Counted from the first letter of the stretch, positions 48,580 through 58,465 are shown. The stretch: 64,000 bases of DNA from an uncultured Centipeda sp. (GCA_905372865.1 CAJPQT010000001.1:1-64000); one strand, 5' to 3'. The notes: generated from the letters alone by a model not told the origin. Made by a program: numbers and translations.

Positions 48580-49836
48580 ATGAATTTTCGCAGTATGTTC
48601 GCATCAATCTTCGGCAGAGGGACGGATGCGGTACATGAGCAGGCAAAACTGCTCAACAGCTATGACAATCTCTATGCGCCATGGGACGGCAACGCCTATG
48701 ACGAATCAACGGTGCGGGATTGCGTCGATACGATTGCCCGCCATTTTGGGAAGATGCGGCCACGTCACATATTGCGTCGTGATGGAGCAGTGCAGAAGAC
48801 CGTGGACGATGACGTTAACTATTTGCTCGGTACAAAACCGAATTCGTTCATGACCTCCTCGGAGTTCCTTGAGAAGTTCGCGGCGCAGTATCTTATGTAT
48901 GCCAATGCTTTTATCTATCCGCAATATGGCGAGAATGGCAGATTGATTGCGCTATGGCCGCTCCATTTTGCACAGGTGGAACTGCGAGAGCATCAGGGCG
49001 AGCTGTTTTGCCGTTTTACGTTTGGATTAGGCGATCGGACAACCGTGCCCTATGCGAGTATTATTCACGTGCGTCGGTATTTCAATCGCAGCGATGTGTG
49101 GGGAGACGATGCGACGGAGGTCATGAAGAATGATCTTTCAATGCTCAAGGCCGTTAAGTCGGCCATCACGAATGCGGTTGCCAATTTTGGCGCTCTTCGC
49201 GGCATCTTGAAGTGGAAGCAGACCCTTCGGCCTGAGGATGAGGTGCAGGCGTGGCAGCGATTCGTAGACACTTATGCAAGCACGAAAAACGGAAGCGGCA
49301 TCGGCTCGCTCGACAACAAGGCGGACTTTCAGCAGATCAACACGCCGATCACAACGTTTGATGCAAAGCAGATGGAGTATGCGCGCAATACAATCTACCG
49401 TCATTTTGGACTCAACGACAAAATTGTAACGGGGCAGTACAGCGAGGACGAGTATATCGCTTTTTATGAGAGTGTTCTCGAGCCGCTTGCCGTGAAACTG
49501 TCGCAGGAGCTGACGGAAAAACTTTTCACGAAACGCGAGCGCGGCTGGGGAAACGAGGTCGTCCTTGAATCCAATCGGCTGAGCTACATGAGTGTCGCGT
49601 CGAAAATCAAGGTCTGCGAGGCGCTTACGCCGATTGGCTGCATATCTATTAACGAAGTGCGCGAGATGTTCGGCTATGCGGGTGTCGAGGGTGGTGACGA
49701 GCGCCAGGTCAGTTTGAATTATATCAAGGCAACCGACCAGTCGGCCTATCAAACGGGATTATCGAAAGGAGGTGAAGCAGATGAAGAAGATGAGGAAAAC
49801 GGAACTGCGGACCATGCAGATGACGATCCGCAGTGA
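48580..49836 (+). CDS. HK97-family portal protein
   Basis: The 418-residue protein forms the dodecameric head vertex. Family features: STVRDCVDTIARHFGKM, KPNSFMTSSEFLEK, YGENGRLIALWPL, FGLNDKIVTGQYSEDEYIAF and a stretch LSYMSVASKIKVCEALTPIG. The ATG at 48580 has AAAGGAGG. A codon-rich acidic tail (EADEEDEENGTADHADDD) overlaps the protease gene. Confidence 0.92.
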   Translation: MNFRSMFASIFGRGTDAVHEQAKLLNSYDNLYAPWDGNAYDESTVRDCVDTIARHFGKMRPRHILRRDGAVQKTVDDDVNYLLGTKPNSFMTSSEFLEKFAAQYLMYANAFIYPQYGENGRLIALWPLHFAQVELREHQGELFCRFTFGLGDRTTVPYASIIHVRRYFNRSDVWGDDATEVMKNDLSMLKAVKSAITNAVANFGALRGILKWKQTLRPEDEVQAWQRFVDTYASTKNGSGIGSLDNKADFQQINTPITTFDAKQMEYARNTIYRHFGLNDKIVTGQYSEDEYIAFYESVLEPLAVKLSQELTEKLFTKRERGWGNEVVLESNRLSYMSVASKIKVCEALTPIGCISINEVREMFGYAGVEGGDERQVSLNYIKATDQSAYQTGLSKGGEADEEDEENGTADHADDDPQ

Positions 49837-50398
49837 GCCGAACAATGAAGCAGACGACGGTAAGATGCTTGTCGAAGGGTATGCGGCGGTATTTGATTCG
49901 CCTACACTGATCTACGAGTCGCCGTATACGGGTTATCGCTATATGGAGACGATTGCAGCTGGGGCGTTTGTCGGTGCGGACATGCAACGCACGGTACTGA
50001 AATACAATCACTGTGACAACGGGCTTGTGCTTGCACGCACCTCCAACGGTACACTCCAGCTTGAGGCGGATGCAAGGGGGCTGCGCATACGGGCAGAGCT
50101 TGCACCGACAACGCAGGGGCGCGATATCTATGCGCTGATTCAGCGCGGCGATCTCGATAAGATGAGTTTTGCTTTTACCGTCGCAGAGGACGAGGAGAAG
50201 GATAGTCGCGACACGAAAGAACTCCTGCGTACAATCAAACGTTTTGACACGATCTATGACGTGTCGGTCGTGGATTTCCCCGCCTATGATGCTACAAGCA
50301 TCACAGCGAGAAATAATGAGGATTCTTATTTCCAGCAGCTTGATGATGCACTTCGGCATGATGCGCGGCGACGGCTGCGGCTTATGAGTATGTGTTAA
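49781..50398 (+). CDS. HK97-type prohead protease
   Basis: The 205-residue S78/U35 protease has the catalytic His in LKYNHCDNG and the catalytic Ser in DKMSFAFTV, with VEGYAAVFDSPT and YDVSVVDFPAYDATSI also typical. It cleaves the capsid delta domain. The start has AAAGGAGG and overlaps the portal end by 56 bases. Confidence 0.9.
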   Translation: MKKMRKTELRTMQMTIRSEPNNEADDGKMLVEGYAAVFDSPTLIYESPYTGYRYMETIAAGAFVGADMQRTVLKYNHCDNGLVLARTSNGTLQLEADARGLRIRAELAPTTQGRDIYALIQRGDLDKMSFAFTVAEDEEKDSRDTKELLRTIKRFDTIYDVSVVDFPAYDATSITARNNEDSYFQQLDDALRHDARRRLRLMSMC

Positions 50399-50413
50399 GA
50401 AAGGGGTATACAA

Positions 50414-51574
50414 ATGAACAGACTGAGTGAAATCCTGGAGCGCAAGAAAGAAATCCGCTCCATGTTGGAGGGTAATGGAACCGTAGATATGGAGGCCCTC
50501 GAAAAAGAGCTCCGTGCGCTCAATGACGAGCAGGAAGAGATCGAGCGCCGTCAGCAGATGGCCAACGAGATTCAGACCGGCGCAATCGAAAGTGCTCCGG
50601 TAGGCAAGCCCGGCGAAACGCAGGTGCGAAAGAATCTGCTTGATTCGCTGGAGTACCGCGAGGCATTCATGGAATATGTTTGCCGCGGGGCTGAGATTCC
50701 TGTTGAGCTCCGCGGGAATGCGAACACAACGACAGCAGATGTCGGGGCGCTTGTACCTCCGGTTACGCTGAACAAGATCGTCGAGAAGATCGAGTCGTTC
50801 GGCGAACTGATTCCGCTCGTCAATCGCACGAGCTATAAGACGGGCATGACGATTCCGACAGCATCCATCAAGCCGACCGCCTCTTGGGTAGCTGAGGGGG
50901 CAGGATCTGATCGGCAGAAGTCCTCGCTCGATGCATCCATTACGTTCGGGCACTATAAGCTGCGCTGTGCTGTCTCTGTTTCGCTCGAAACGGAGGTCAT
51001 GACACTTTCGGCTTTTGAGGCTCGCCTTGTGAGTTCGGTTTCGGAGGCGATGGCACGTGCGATCCAGACGGCGATTCTGAAAGGAACAGGCTCGGGACAA
51101 CCGACAGGCATCCTGACAACCGCGGCGAAAGGGCAGACCATCAATGTGGCAGCAATCGACTACAAGACGCTTGTTTCTGCAGAGGCAGCGCTCCCCATGG
51201 AGTATGAGAGCGGCGCCGTGTGGGTCATGACGAAAAAGACGTTCATGGAATTCATCGGTATGGTTGATACGGCAGGACAGCCGATCGGCCGTGTCGATCA
51301 TGGAATCGGCGGGGTACCGGAGCGCACGCTTCTCGGTCGCCGCGTCGTGCTGACCAATGATCTGCCGTCGTACGCAAAGACGCTCAAGAAAGCGGACGTG
51401 TTTGCCTTCCTCTACAACTTCCGCGACTATACGCTCAACACGAATTACTCTATCGGCATCAAGACGTATGAGGACAACGAGACGGACGACATCATCCGTA
51501 AGACAATTATGATCTGCGACGGTAAGCCGATCGAATACGCATCGCTTGTTAAGCTGACCGGTAACGTTGCGTGA
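50414..51574 (+). CDS. HK97-family major capsid protein
   Basis: The 386-residue protein has a coiled-coil delta (scaffold) domain (about residues 1-70, rich in Glu, Arg and Leu) expected to be removed by the protease. The HK97 fold follows, with LVPPVTLNKIVEKIESFGEL, SWVAEGAGSDRQKSSLDASI, GTGSGQPTGIL and LGRRVVLTNDLPSYA. Confidence 0.94.
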   Translation: MNRLSEILERKKEIRSMLEGNGTVDMEALEKELRALNDEQEEIERRQQMANEIQTGAIESAPVGKPGETQVRKNLLDSLEYREAFMEYVCRGAEIPVELRGNANTTTADVGALVPPVTLNKIVEKIESFGELIPLVNRTSYKTGMTIPTASIKPTASWVAEGAGSDRQKSSLDASITFGHYKLRCAVSVSLETEVMTLSAFEARLVSSVSEAMARAIQTAILKGTGSGQPTGILTTAAKGQTINVAAIDYKTLVSAEAALPMEYESGAVWVMTKKTFMEFIGMVDTAGQPIGRVDHGIGGVPERTLLGRRVVLTNDLPSYAKTLKKADVFAFLYNFRDYTLNTNYSIGIKTYEDNETDDIIRKTIMICDGKPIEYASLVKLTGNVA

Positions 51575-51588
51575 TTTGAGGTGAGGAT

Positions 51589-51903
51589 ATGGCAGAAGGG
51601 ATTGTGGCACTCAAGGATTTTCTGCGTATTGATGCTGATCTGCAGGATGATGATGCGCTGATTGCTTCGCTCGGCTCGGCTGCCATTTCCTATTTGGAGC
51701 AGACAACGGGTAAGCAGTTCCGTGCAGATTCGGAGCTTATGGCGCTCGCGCAGAAACAGCTTGTTCTGCACTGGTACGAGAATCGCAGCTCATTTTCAAC
51801 AAAGACGAATCTCAACGAACTGCCGAATCATTTGCAGGCGATTATCACGCATATTGCGCTTGCAGGAGCATACGCGCCGCTTCCAGGAGGGGGTACGCCA
51901 TGA
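51589..51903 (+). CDS. Head-tail connector (gp6-like)
   Basis: The 104-residue helical protein (VALKDFLRIDADLQDDDALI, SAAISYLEQTTGK) belongs to the HK97 gp6/SPP1 gp15 connector family that lines the portal exit. It overlaps the next gene by four bases. Confidence 0.85.
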   Translation: MAEGIVALKDFLRIDADLQDDDALIASLGSAAISYLEQTTGKQFRADSELMALAQKQLVLHWYENRSSFSTKTNLNELPNHLQAIITHIALAGAYAPLPGGGTP

Positions 51904-52256
51904 TTAACGTGGACGAGGTCGGCATGCTCGACAAGCGGATCCGTATCCTGACGTACAAAGATATAACAGATGCCTATGGTTTGACACGGCAGGAGCTCGT
52001 CGATGCCATCGGGAATCCAATCTGGGCACGTGTAGAACCTGCACGCGGTCGGACGTATTACGAGCAGTACAAGGACAAGGTAGAACTTTTGACAAAGGTC
52101 ACAATCCGCTACCGTCCGAACATTGACGAAAGTATGCTCGTGAAGTATCGCGATCAGGTGTATCGGATCATGTCGGTCGTCGATCCGTATGAGGCGCATG
52201 TAAAACTCGAGCTCATGTGCAACAAAAAGGAAAGCGGTGAGGACCATGACGATTGA
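51900..52256 (+). CDS. Head closure (head-tail adaptor) protein
   Basis: The 118-residue protein shows the adaptor pattern LDKRIRIL, IWARVEPARGRTYYEQ and KVTIRYRPNID, YRIMSVVDPYEAH (SPP1 gp16-like). Head-completion role by position. Confidence 0.82.
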   Translation: MINVDEVGMLDKRIRILTYKDITDAYGLTRQELVDAIGNPIWARVEPARGRTYYEQYKDKVELLTKVTIRYRPNIDESMLVKYRDQVYRIMSVVDPYEAHVKLELMCNKKESGEDHDD

Positions 52257-52656
52257 TGACTTCGCGCGGCAGCTCGATCGGATGGCAAGGGAATATCCGG
52301 GCGATGCGGAGGAGGCGCTTGAAAAAGGAGCAAAGCATGTGCTCAAGGAAATCAAAAAAGCATCGCCCGTCGGCAAGGCTGCGCATCCGCACAAGCTGAA
52401 AAACAGCTGGCGATGCAGGATACAGGGGCATCGTGCAGGTGAACTGAGGGCAGAAATTCGCTCTACGGCCCCGCACTTCCATTTGGTCAACCGCGGCTTT
52501 CAGAGGGCGAGCCCGCAAGGGCGCCCTGTACCAAACAGTCCGCATGATAATCGCAATCTTCACTTCTTGGAGAGGGCGGTCAATGACAACTGGAGTGGGG
52601 CAAAGCAGAAGATGACGGAAACGTTTTATGCAAAGGTGCGTGAGCATCTTGGCTAA
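52246..52656 (+). CDS. HK97 gp10-like minor tail/neck protein
   Basis: The 136-residue protein (MTIDDFARQLDRMAREYPGD, ALEKGAKHVLKEIKKASPVG, HFHLVNRGFQR) matches the gp10 family acting in head-tail joining. The ATG at 52246 is close to GAGGA; GTG 52237 is an alternative. It overlaps both neighbours. Confidence 0.8.
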   Translation: MTIDDFARQLDRMAREYPGDAEEALEKGAKHVLKEIKKASPVGKAAHPHKLKNSWRCRIQGHRAGELRAEIRSTAPHFHLVNRGFQRASPQGRPVPNSPHDNRNLHFLERAVNDNWSGAKQKMTETFYAKVREHLG

Positions 52657-53152
52657 CGTAGTAAAACAGGTTGATGTATTGAGGCAGGTCATTGGGCGGC
52701 TGTCACAGGAGTTCGGATACCGCGTGTATTCGGATGAGGTGCGGGAGAAGTTCAAAAAGCCCTGCTTTTTTATTGCCGCAACGAGCAAAATGACGCCCAA
52801 AACAGGAAATTGGATGGAGAAAGAGCTGAGGCTTGCCATTACGTACTACGCACAAGATGCGGACAAGAACGAAGTTGCCTATATGGACGTCATTGATCGT
52901 GTGCAGCTCCTCTTTCAGATCGGCCTTCCTGCTGCGGGGCGGTATCTCCACATCGAATCGGTGGAGGATGATCGCGTTGGAGAGGAGCAGGACGTTTTGC
53001 AGATCATCGTCACAATTCCCTACTTGGAGCAGGTAAAGAAAACAAAGCCTGCGGCAGAACCGATGGAGGAGGTTCACCTCCGTGTTCGTCACCGCGGGAA
53101 AGATGTGAGCGTCGAAGAATGGGACGGCCAAATTGACGAGAAAACAGTATGA
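52649..53152 (+). CDS. Tail terminator-like protein (DUF6838 type)
   Basis: The protein (about 167 residues) reads VVKQVDVLRQVIGRLSQEFG, CFFIAATSKMTPKTGNWMEK, typical of the phage tail-completion protein placed before the sheath in PBSX-like phages. The start is uncertain: TTG 52649 has AAAGGTG 10 bases upstream; GTG 52640 and ATG 52628 are in frame. Confidence 0.72.
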   Translation: MANVVKQVDVLRQVIGRLSQEFGYRVYSDEVREKFKKPCFFIAATSKMTPKTGNWMEKELRLAITYYAQDADKNEVAYMDVIDRVQLLFQIGLPAAGRYLHIESVEDDRVGEEQDVLQIIVTIPYLEQVKKTKPAAEPMEEVHLRVRHRGKDVSVEEWDGQIDEKTV

Positions 53153-53172
53153 ACGCAAAGGAGTGAAGGATT

Positions 53173-54333
53173 ATGGCAAAACTGGGGATGCCCTCTGTCA
53201 ATATTTCATTTATTGAAGCGGGTATTGAGGCTATCGAGCGGAGTCAGCGCGGCATTGTCGCGCTGCTCCTCGAGGAGTCGCAGGATACCATTGACAAGGT
53301 CACAAAAGGGTATCGAAACGGCGGGAAGGAAGTGGCAGCGGAGAAGCTGCCGCTCGTCATTTATACGACCGACGATATTCCGAGCATTTTCACGGACGCC
53401 AACAAGGATTACATCACGAAATGTCTGATGGGGTACAAGAAGTCGCCGTATCGCGTAAAGATTTATCTGCAGGCAGTGAACAACGCAAACGCGAAGAACG
53501 CAGATAAGTTCGCGGAATCACTGAAAACGCTTTCGACGGAGCGATGGGACTATCTCGCCATTCCGACGATTGTGACGGAGCAGCTGGAATCTGTTGCGAC
53601 GTGGCTCAAGACGAACCGTGAGAATAAGTTCAAACGCTCGAAGGTTGTTCTGCCGGGATATGCCGGAGACTACGAGGGCATTATCAACTTCGCGAACACG
53701 ACCATCACGACGGCGGCGAAGACGTACACAGGGGCGCAGTACACACCCCGCATCGCAGGGCTGATTGCGGGTACACCCATGACAATCTCTGCAACGTATG
53801 CGCCGCTCTCGGAGGTCATTGACTGCGACAAGCACAGCGTCGACGAGAATGACGAGAAGGTAAACCGCGGTGAGTTCTTCGTTTGGTTTGACGGGGAGAA
53901 ATTCAAGATGAGCCGCGCAATGAATTCGCTCGTCACGACGACACAAGGGAAACTCGAAGCCTATCAGACCATCAAGAGCGTGGACATCATGGATATGATC
54001 TATGACGACATCAAGAAGACGGCACAGGATTCGTATATCGGAAAGTATACGAACGACTACGATAACAAGCAGCTTCTTATCACGGCGATCTATGGCTATA
54101 TGCGCGAGCTCGAGAACGGACGTCTCCTGCAGCGGGACTATACGAATATCGACATTGATACGGAGTCAGTCAAAACATACCAGCTGAAGCACGGGCTCTA
54201 CACGAAGGAGCAGCTTGCAGATATGAGTGAATTGGAGCTCAAGAAGCTCGATACGAAGAAGATTGTCTTTTTGACGGCGAGCATCAAGATTCTCGACGCG
54301 ATGGAAGACATCAAGCTGCCGATCAACATCTAA
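53173..54333 (+). CDS. Phage tail sheath protein
   Basis: The 386-residue protein resembles the PBSX XkdK/clostridial sheath family: MPSVNISFIEAGIEAIERSQ, RGIVALLLEE near the start, RWDYLAIPTIV in the middle and GYMRELENGRLLQRDYTNID towards the end. It marks the phage as a myovirus with contractile tail. GGAGTGAAGGATT precedes the ATG. Confidence 0.9.
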   Translation: MAKLGMPSVNISFIEAGIEAIERSQRGIVALLLEESQDTIDKVTKGYRNGGKEVAAEKLPLVIYTTDDIPSIFTDANKDYITKCLMGYKKSPYRVKIYLQAVNNANAKNADKFAESLKTLSTERWDYLAIPTIVTEQLESVATWLKTNRENKFKRSKVVLPGYAGDYEGIINFANTTITTAAKTYTGAQYTPRIAGLIAGTPMTISATYAPLSEVIDCDKHSVDENDEKVNRGEFFVWFDGEKFKMSRAMNSLVTTTQGKLEAYQTIKSVDIMDMIYDDIKKTAQDSYIGKYTNDYDNKQLLITAIYGYMRELENGRLLQRDYTNIDIDTESVKTYQLKHGLYTKEQLADMSELELKKLDTKKIVFLTASIKILDAMEDIKLPINI

Positions 54334-54346
54334 AGGAGGATAGACA

Positions 54347-54784
54347 ATGGCTGAATCGTTCAACTCGCAGCAGGTCATGAGCGGCACGGAGGGCGAAGTC
54401 TGGATTGACTCGCAGTACATGGCGCAGGTTGTTGCGTTCAAGGCAGAGGTGAAACTCGTAAAAGAGGAGGTAAATCAGGTCAAGCGCCGCGGCAAGCAGT
54501 ACAAGACAACGGGATGGGAGGGCTCCGGAAATGTGAAGATGAATCACATGAGCTCGTACTTCATCGACAAGATGGCAGACAATATCAAGAATGGCAAGCA
54601 GACTGTGTGCACGATCATCGCTAAGCTTTCTGATCCGGATGCGATCGGAGACGAGCGTGTTGTTATCCGCGATGCAACGTTTGACAAGCTGACGCTTATG
54701 GACTGGGCGGCAAAGAAGCTGACCGAGGATGACTACGATTTCACGTTTACCGATTTCGACATTTTGGACAGCGCATCGGAATAA
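54347..54784 (+). CDS. Phage tail tube protein (XkdM-like)
   Basis: The 145-residue protein (FNSQQVMSGTEGEVWIDSQY, VKRRGKQYKTTGWEGSGNVK, DFTFTDFDILDSASE) is the inner tube of the contractile tail. It follows the sheath by 13 bases with AAAGGAGG. Confidence 0.9.
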   Translation: MAESFNSQQVMSGTEGEVWIDSQYMAQVVAFKAEVKLVKEEVNQVKRRGKQYKTTGWEGSGNVKMNHMSSYFIDKMADNIKNGKQTVCTIIAKLSDPDAIGDERVVIRDATFDKLTLMDWAAKKLTEDDYDFTFTDFDILDSASE

Positions 54785-54795
54785 GGAGGATTATG

Positions 54796-55221
54796 ATGAG
54801 TTTGACAGAGGCACTCCTTGCGGCAGACGCAGGAAAAATCGCACGAAAGGCGACGAAGGATTTTGAGGTAGAGCGGCTTTCTGAGATTTTGGGCGAGCCA
54901 TTCATCCTGCATCTGCAGCAGGTCCCTTCTCGCCGTGTGCGCGAGATCCAGGACAGCGCGATGCAGATTGATACAAGCACGGGGCAGCTGAAGGGCGTGG
55001 ACAACTACGAACTCCAGATGCGGATGCTCTGCGACGGGATCACGAACAAAGACTTCGACGGGGCGGACGTTTTGAAGCATTACAACGTCGCGTCACGAAA
55101 GGAGCTCTTTGCTGTGCTCTTTAACGCCGGCGAAGTGCAGGATATTGCGAATGCGATTTCCGAGCTCTGCGGCTTTGGGCAGAAGCAGACGAAGAAGACC
55201 GTTGAAGCAGTAAAAAACTGA
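54796..55221 (+). CDS. Tail assembly chaperone, short form (XkdN-like)
   Basis: The 141-residue protein binds the tape measure during tail assembly. It ends VKKTVEAVKN-like (KQTKKTVEAVKN). Its final codons GTA AAA AAC contain the slippery heptamer A AAA AAC just before the stop, which allows a longer product (see next entry). The ATG at 54796 is 5 bases from AAGGAGGA; ATG 54793 is also possible. Confidence 0.85.
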   Translation: MSLTEALLAADAGKIARKATKDFEVERLSEILGEPFILHLQQVPSRRVREIQDSAMQIDTSTGQLKGVDNYELQMRMLCDGITNKDFDGADVLKHYNVASRKELFAVLFNAGEVQDIANAISELCGFGQKQTKKTVEAVKN

Positions 55222-55388
55222 TTGATTCCGACGGAGAGACGCAGATGATGTACCTGCATTATGCACGCCATCATCTGCGGCCGTCGGAGTGGTATGCGAT
55301 GGGGCGCGGTGAACAAATCATCCTGCATGCGTTTATGAAGCGGGAGATCGAGGAAGAAAAACAACTGAAAGAAAAACTCGAATCTTGA
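54796..55388 (+). CDS. Tail assembly chaperone, -1 frameshift long form
   Basis: Slipping back one base at A AAA AAC (55212-55218) moves translation to a frame open from 55218 to the stop at 55386-55388. It adds 56 residues (LIDSDGETQMMYLHYARHHL ... KEKLES). That extension looks coding (YLHYARHHLRPSEWYAMGRG is typical of the second chaperone segment) and has no ribosome binding site of its own. Programmed frameshifting in chaperone genes between tail tube and tape measure is well established in long-tailed phages. Confidence 0.78.
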
Positions 55389-55404
55389 AGAAAGGAGGAA
55401 GAGC

Positions 55405-57708
55405 ATGGCAGAAATTATTGACGTTGTGATGCGGTTGACCGACCAAGTGAGCGACAGACTCACACATATTCGGCGTGAAATGGAGCAGACGGCGCGCGGG
55501 AATATTCGCCTTGGCAACACTGTTCAAGGCGTTGGCCGGTCAATGGGGAGCGTGGCAAACACGATGATGCCAATTGCTGCAGGAATTACAGCGATCGGTA
55601 CCGTGGGCGCAAAGTCGTTCATGGATTTCGATGCGCAGATTACAGCTGCCGCTGTCAAGGCAGGCGCGACAGCAGAGGAAGTGAATGCTATGCGCGACGC
55701 GGCGGGCAAGTTTGGTGCGCAGTTTCCGATTACTGCACGCGAGGCTGCCGAGGGCATGGACAGACTTGCGGCTGGAGGATTCAACGCGACGCAGGCCATC
55801 GGTGCAATGCCTGGCATTATCGAGGCCGCAGTCGCTTCCGGCGAGGATTTGGGCGCAACATCGGACGTTGTTACGTCTGCGCTGTCAATCTGGAATTTGA
55901 CGACGGGCGATATTGCCGCCAATACGACACACGTTGCAGACGTCATACAGGCGGCAGCGAATGCCTCGAAACTTGGCATGCAGGATTTCGGACTTGCGAT
56001 GCAGTACGCGGGAGCACCTGCGGCTGCGCTTGGTGTCAGCATTGAAGAACTCGGTACAGCCATGGGCATCATGAGCAACAATGGGATTGCAGCAAGCAGC
56101 ATTGGTACGTCTTTACGATCCACACTGTCACGTCTTGCTAGCCCGCCGAAAGCAGCGGCGGATGCGCTTGTGCAATTGGGTATAAGTATGTCTGATCTGC
56201 AAAAAGGAGACGGCAGTTTTATTGGGCTTTCGGGTGCAGTAGATCTTCTGCGTAGACGTATGGAGGGGCTCAGTGATGTTGAGCAGGTCGCCGCGCTAAA
56301 GGCAATTGCAGGAGAAGAAGCGTACAGCGGATTGCTCGCACTTATTAAGACGTCTCCCGAGGCGTATCAACAGATGGCAGACGCCATTGAAAATAGCGCT
56401 GGAAGTTCGCACGCAGCATTCCTCACAATGCAGGATACGCTCAAAGGTTCGATGGACTCTCTCGTTGGCTCGGTTGAGGCGATGGGCATTAGCTTTGGCG
56501 TAGCACTTGCACCGAGCATCCGCGCAGCGGCGAACGAATTGAAGTTCCTTGCCGATACGTTTGCAGGGCTCTCTCCGGAGACAAAAAATCTGATTGTGCA
56601 GATTGGTGCCGGTGTTGTTGGATTCACGGCATTCACGTTCGTTGCCTCGAAAGTCGTGATGGGGGCCGGTGCACTTATTACGATGTACGGACAGATCGGC
56701 CGCGTTATGGCAGGAGCAACGATACGAAACAAGGGCCTCGAAGTTGCTGTACGAGGCGTTATGATGGTGTTTCGGTTCCTGCGCGTCGGTCTGCTTGCTT
56801 TGTCCGGTCCGATCGGGATTGCCGCTCTTGTGATCACGGCGGCCGCTGTGCTCATCTATAAAAACTGGGATCGCATCGGACCGTTCTTTGCAGGTCTTTG
56901 GAATCGGATTAAGGCGGCGTTTTATTCTGCTGTGGCGATGATCCAGCCGGCGCTTACACGGCTGCATGGTGTTTGGCAGCGCCTTACGTCAGCGTTCCAG
57001 AATGGAGAAGGCATTTTTGGAGTGCTTAATAGGATCTCTGATATTTTCGCATGGAATCTAGGGGGAATCCTATACAGCGCAATCCTTCTGGTCTCAGGCG
57101 CAGTAACGGGCATCTTTACCTTTGCCTTTCAGTCGATTGGTGCAGTTATCTCGGCGTCGATCGGTGTGCTCAGCGGGCTTATTGATTTCATCACGGGTGT
57201 ATTTACCGGAAACTGGGCGCTTGCGTGGCAGGGGGTATCGGAGATATTCAGCAGCATATTTGGGGGACTCGGTGGAATTGTCGATGGTTTTGTGAACGGC
57301 GCAAAGGCAGCAATCAATTCCGTTATCGATGGCATTAACAACGTTTCTGTTACGATCCCTGAGTGGGTGCCAGGATATGGCGGGGAGTCGTTTGGCCCAC
57401 TCAATATCCCGCATCTCTATACAGGTACCGACAACTGGCGCGGCGGTCCTGCGATGGTCCATGATCGTGGCGCGGAAATCATTGATCTGCCAAGTGGTAC
57501 ACGTGTTATGCCGCACGATCAGTCCATGCGGCAAGCGTACAACATGGGGCGTTCCTCGGGCGGCGGTGGTAATCACTTCACTGTTCAATTCAGCGGGGTG
57601 ACGATCCAGAATGGCAGCGACATCAAGGAACTTGCGCGCAGTGTTGTGCGTGAAATCCATTATGAGATGGAGAAACACGCAATGAATCGCACAGTGGGGG
57701 CAATCTAA
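55405..57708 (+). CDS. Phage tail tape measure protein (TP901 family)
   Basis: The 767-residue protein has a TP901 core (MRDAAGKFGAQFPITAREAA, ASNASKLGMQDFGLAMQYAG-like, IAASSIGTSLRSTL), several hydrophobic segments (about 400-425, 460-500 and 545-590), and a C-terminal part ending in RGAEIIDLPSGTRVMPHDQS. It sets tail length. AAAGGAGG precedes the ATG. Confidence 0.93.
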   Translation: MAEIIDVVMRLTDQVSDRLTHIRREMEQTARGNIRLGNTVQGVGRSMGSVANTMMPIAAGITAIGTVGAKSFMDFDAQITAAAVKAGATAEEVNAMRDAAGKFGAQFPITAREAAEGMDRLAAGGFNATQAIGAMPGIIEAAVASGEDLGATSDVVTSALSIWNLTTGDIAANTTHVADVIQAAANASKLGMQDFGLAMQYAGAPAAALGVSIEELGTAMGIMSNNGIAASSIGTSLRSTLSRLASPPKAAADALVQLGISMSDLQKGDGSFIGLSGAVDLLRRRMEGLSDVEQVAALKAIAGEEAYSGLLALIKTSPEAYQQMADAIENSAGSSHAAFLTMQDTLKGSMDSLVGSVEAMGISFGVALAPSIRAAANELKFLADTFAGLSPETKNLIVQIGAGVVGFTAFTFVASKVVMGAGALITMYGQIGRVMAGATIRNKGLEVAVRGVMMVFRFLRVGLLALSGPIGIAALVITAAAVLIYKNWDRIGPFFAGLWNRIKAAFYSAVAMIQPALTRLHGVWQRLTSAFQNGEGIFGVLNRISDIFAWNLGGILYSAILLVSGAVTGIFTFAFQSIGAVISASIGVLSGLIDFITGVFTGNWALAWQGVSEIFSSIFGGLGGIVDGFVNGAKAAINSVIDGINNVSVTIPEWVPGYGGESFGPLNIPHLYTGTDNWRGGPAMVHDRGAEIIDLPSGTRVMPHDQSMRQAYNMGRSSGGGGNHFTVQFSGVTIQNGSDIKELARSVVREIHYEMEKHAMNRTVGAI

Positions 57709-58454
57709 TGAGTGACTTTTTTTCATCCATCGGTAAAGCATCGAACATGTTGTCTAGTATCATGGGGGTGCTGAACAGTGCGGAGAACGGATGCGTGTTC
57801 ACGCTCTCAGGAGCAAACGGGAGCGTTGAGTTTCCCGTAAGCCCTGCAGACTTTGAAGTCACGAATCCGTATAACAATGAAACGGTAAATATTTACAGTC
57901 TTGGCGACATCAATATGATGGGCAGGCGCGGGCTCGCGACGATGGAATTTTCCTCGTTCTTCCCTGCGCAGGATTATTCCTTTGCGCAGCCGGCAGAAGC
58001 ACCATATACGTACGTAAATACTATCAAGAAGATGGCCGAGAGCAGACAGCCGGCGAAGATTTCTATTTCGGGAACAGATATCAGCCTTCCTGTTACAATT
58101 GAGAACTTTGCTTTCAAGGAACAGGACAGCACGGGGGATGTCTATTTCAGCTTATCGCTGAAAGAGTACCGGTATATCACTCCTACATCTGAGCAGACAA
58201 ATCAAACAACAGGGATGAAGGGGCGCACAGCGGAAACAGTGAAGGAGAAGAAAACCGTTTGGACGAAAGCGATGCACGCACTTGATAAAGCGCAAAAAGC
58301 CATGCAGAAAACGACATCTATTGTCAATCAGGGAAAACGCGCTCTCGGATTTTATCGAGCGATTGTCAAGTCGGGCGGCATTCCGCTCGGTACGGTGCTT
58401 ACGACGACAGCGGAAGCAGTCAAGTCGGGTGGGAAGTCGCTTTATCGGTTTTAG
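57708..58454 (+). CDS. Baseplate/tail protein (XkdP-like)
   Basis: The 248-residue protein has EFPVSPADFEVTNPYNNETV, GDINMMGRRGLATMEFSSFF and VYFSLSLKEYRYI, as in XkdP N-terminal regions. No LysM domain is apparent at the C terminus, unlike many XkdP proteins. The start shares one base with the tape-measure stop. Confidence 0.78.
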   Translation: MSDFFSSIGKASNMLSSIMGVLNSAENGCVFTLSGANGSVEFPVSPADFEVTNPYNNETVNIYSLGDINMMGRRGLATMEFSSFFPAQDYSFAQPAEAPYTYVNTIKKMAESRQPAKISISGTDISLPVTIENFAFKEQDSTGDVYFSLSLKEYRYITPTSEQTNQTTGMKGRTAETVKEKKTVWTKAMHALDKAQKAMQKTTSIVNQGKRALGFYRAIVKSGGIPLGTVLTTTAEAVKSGGKSLYRF

Positions 58455-58465
58455 GGGGGATAGAA

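Noticed and set aside
49724..51610. A 628-codon minus-strand frame opposite protease and capsid genes
   Set aside because: Shadow of HK97 protease and capsid genes.
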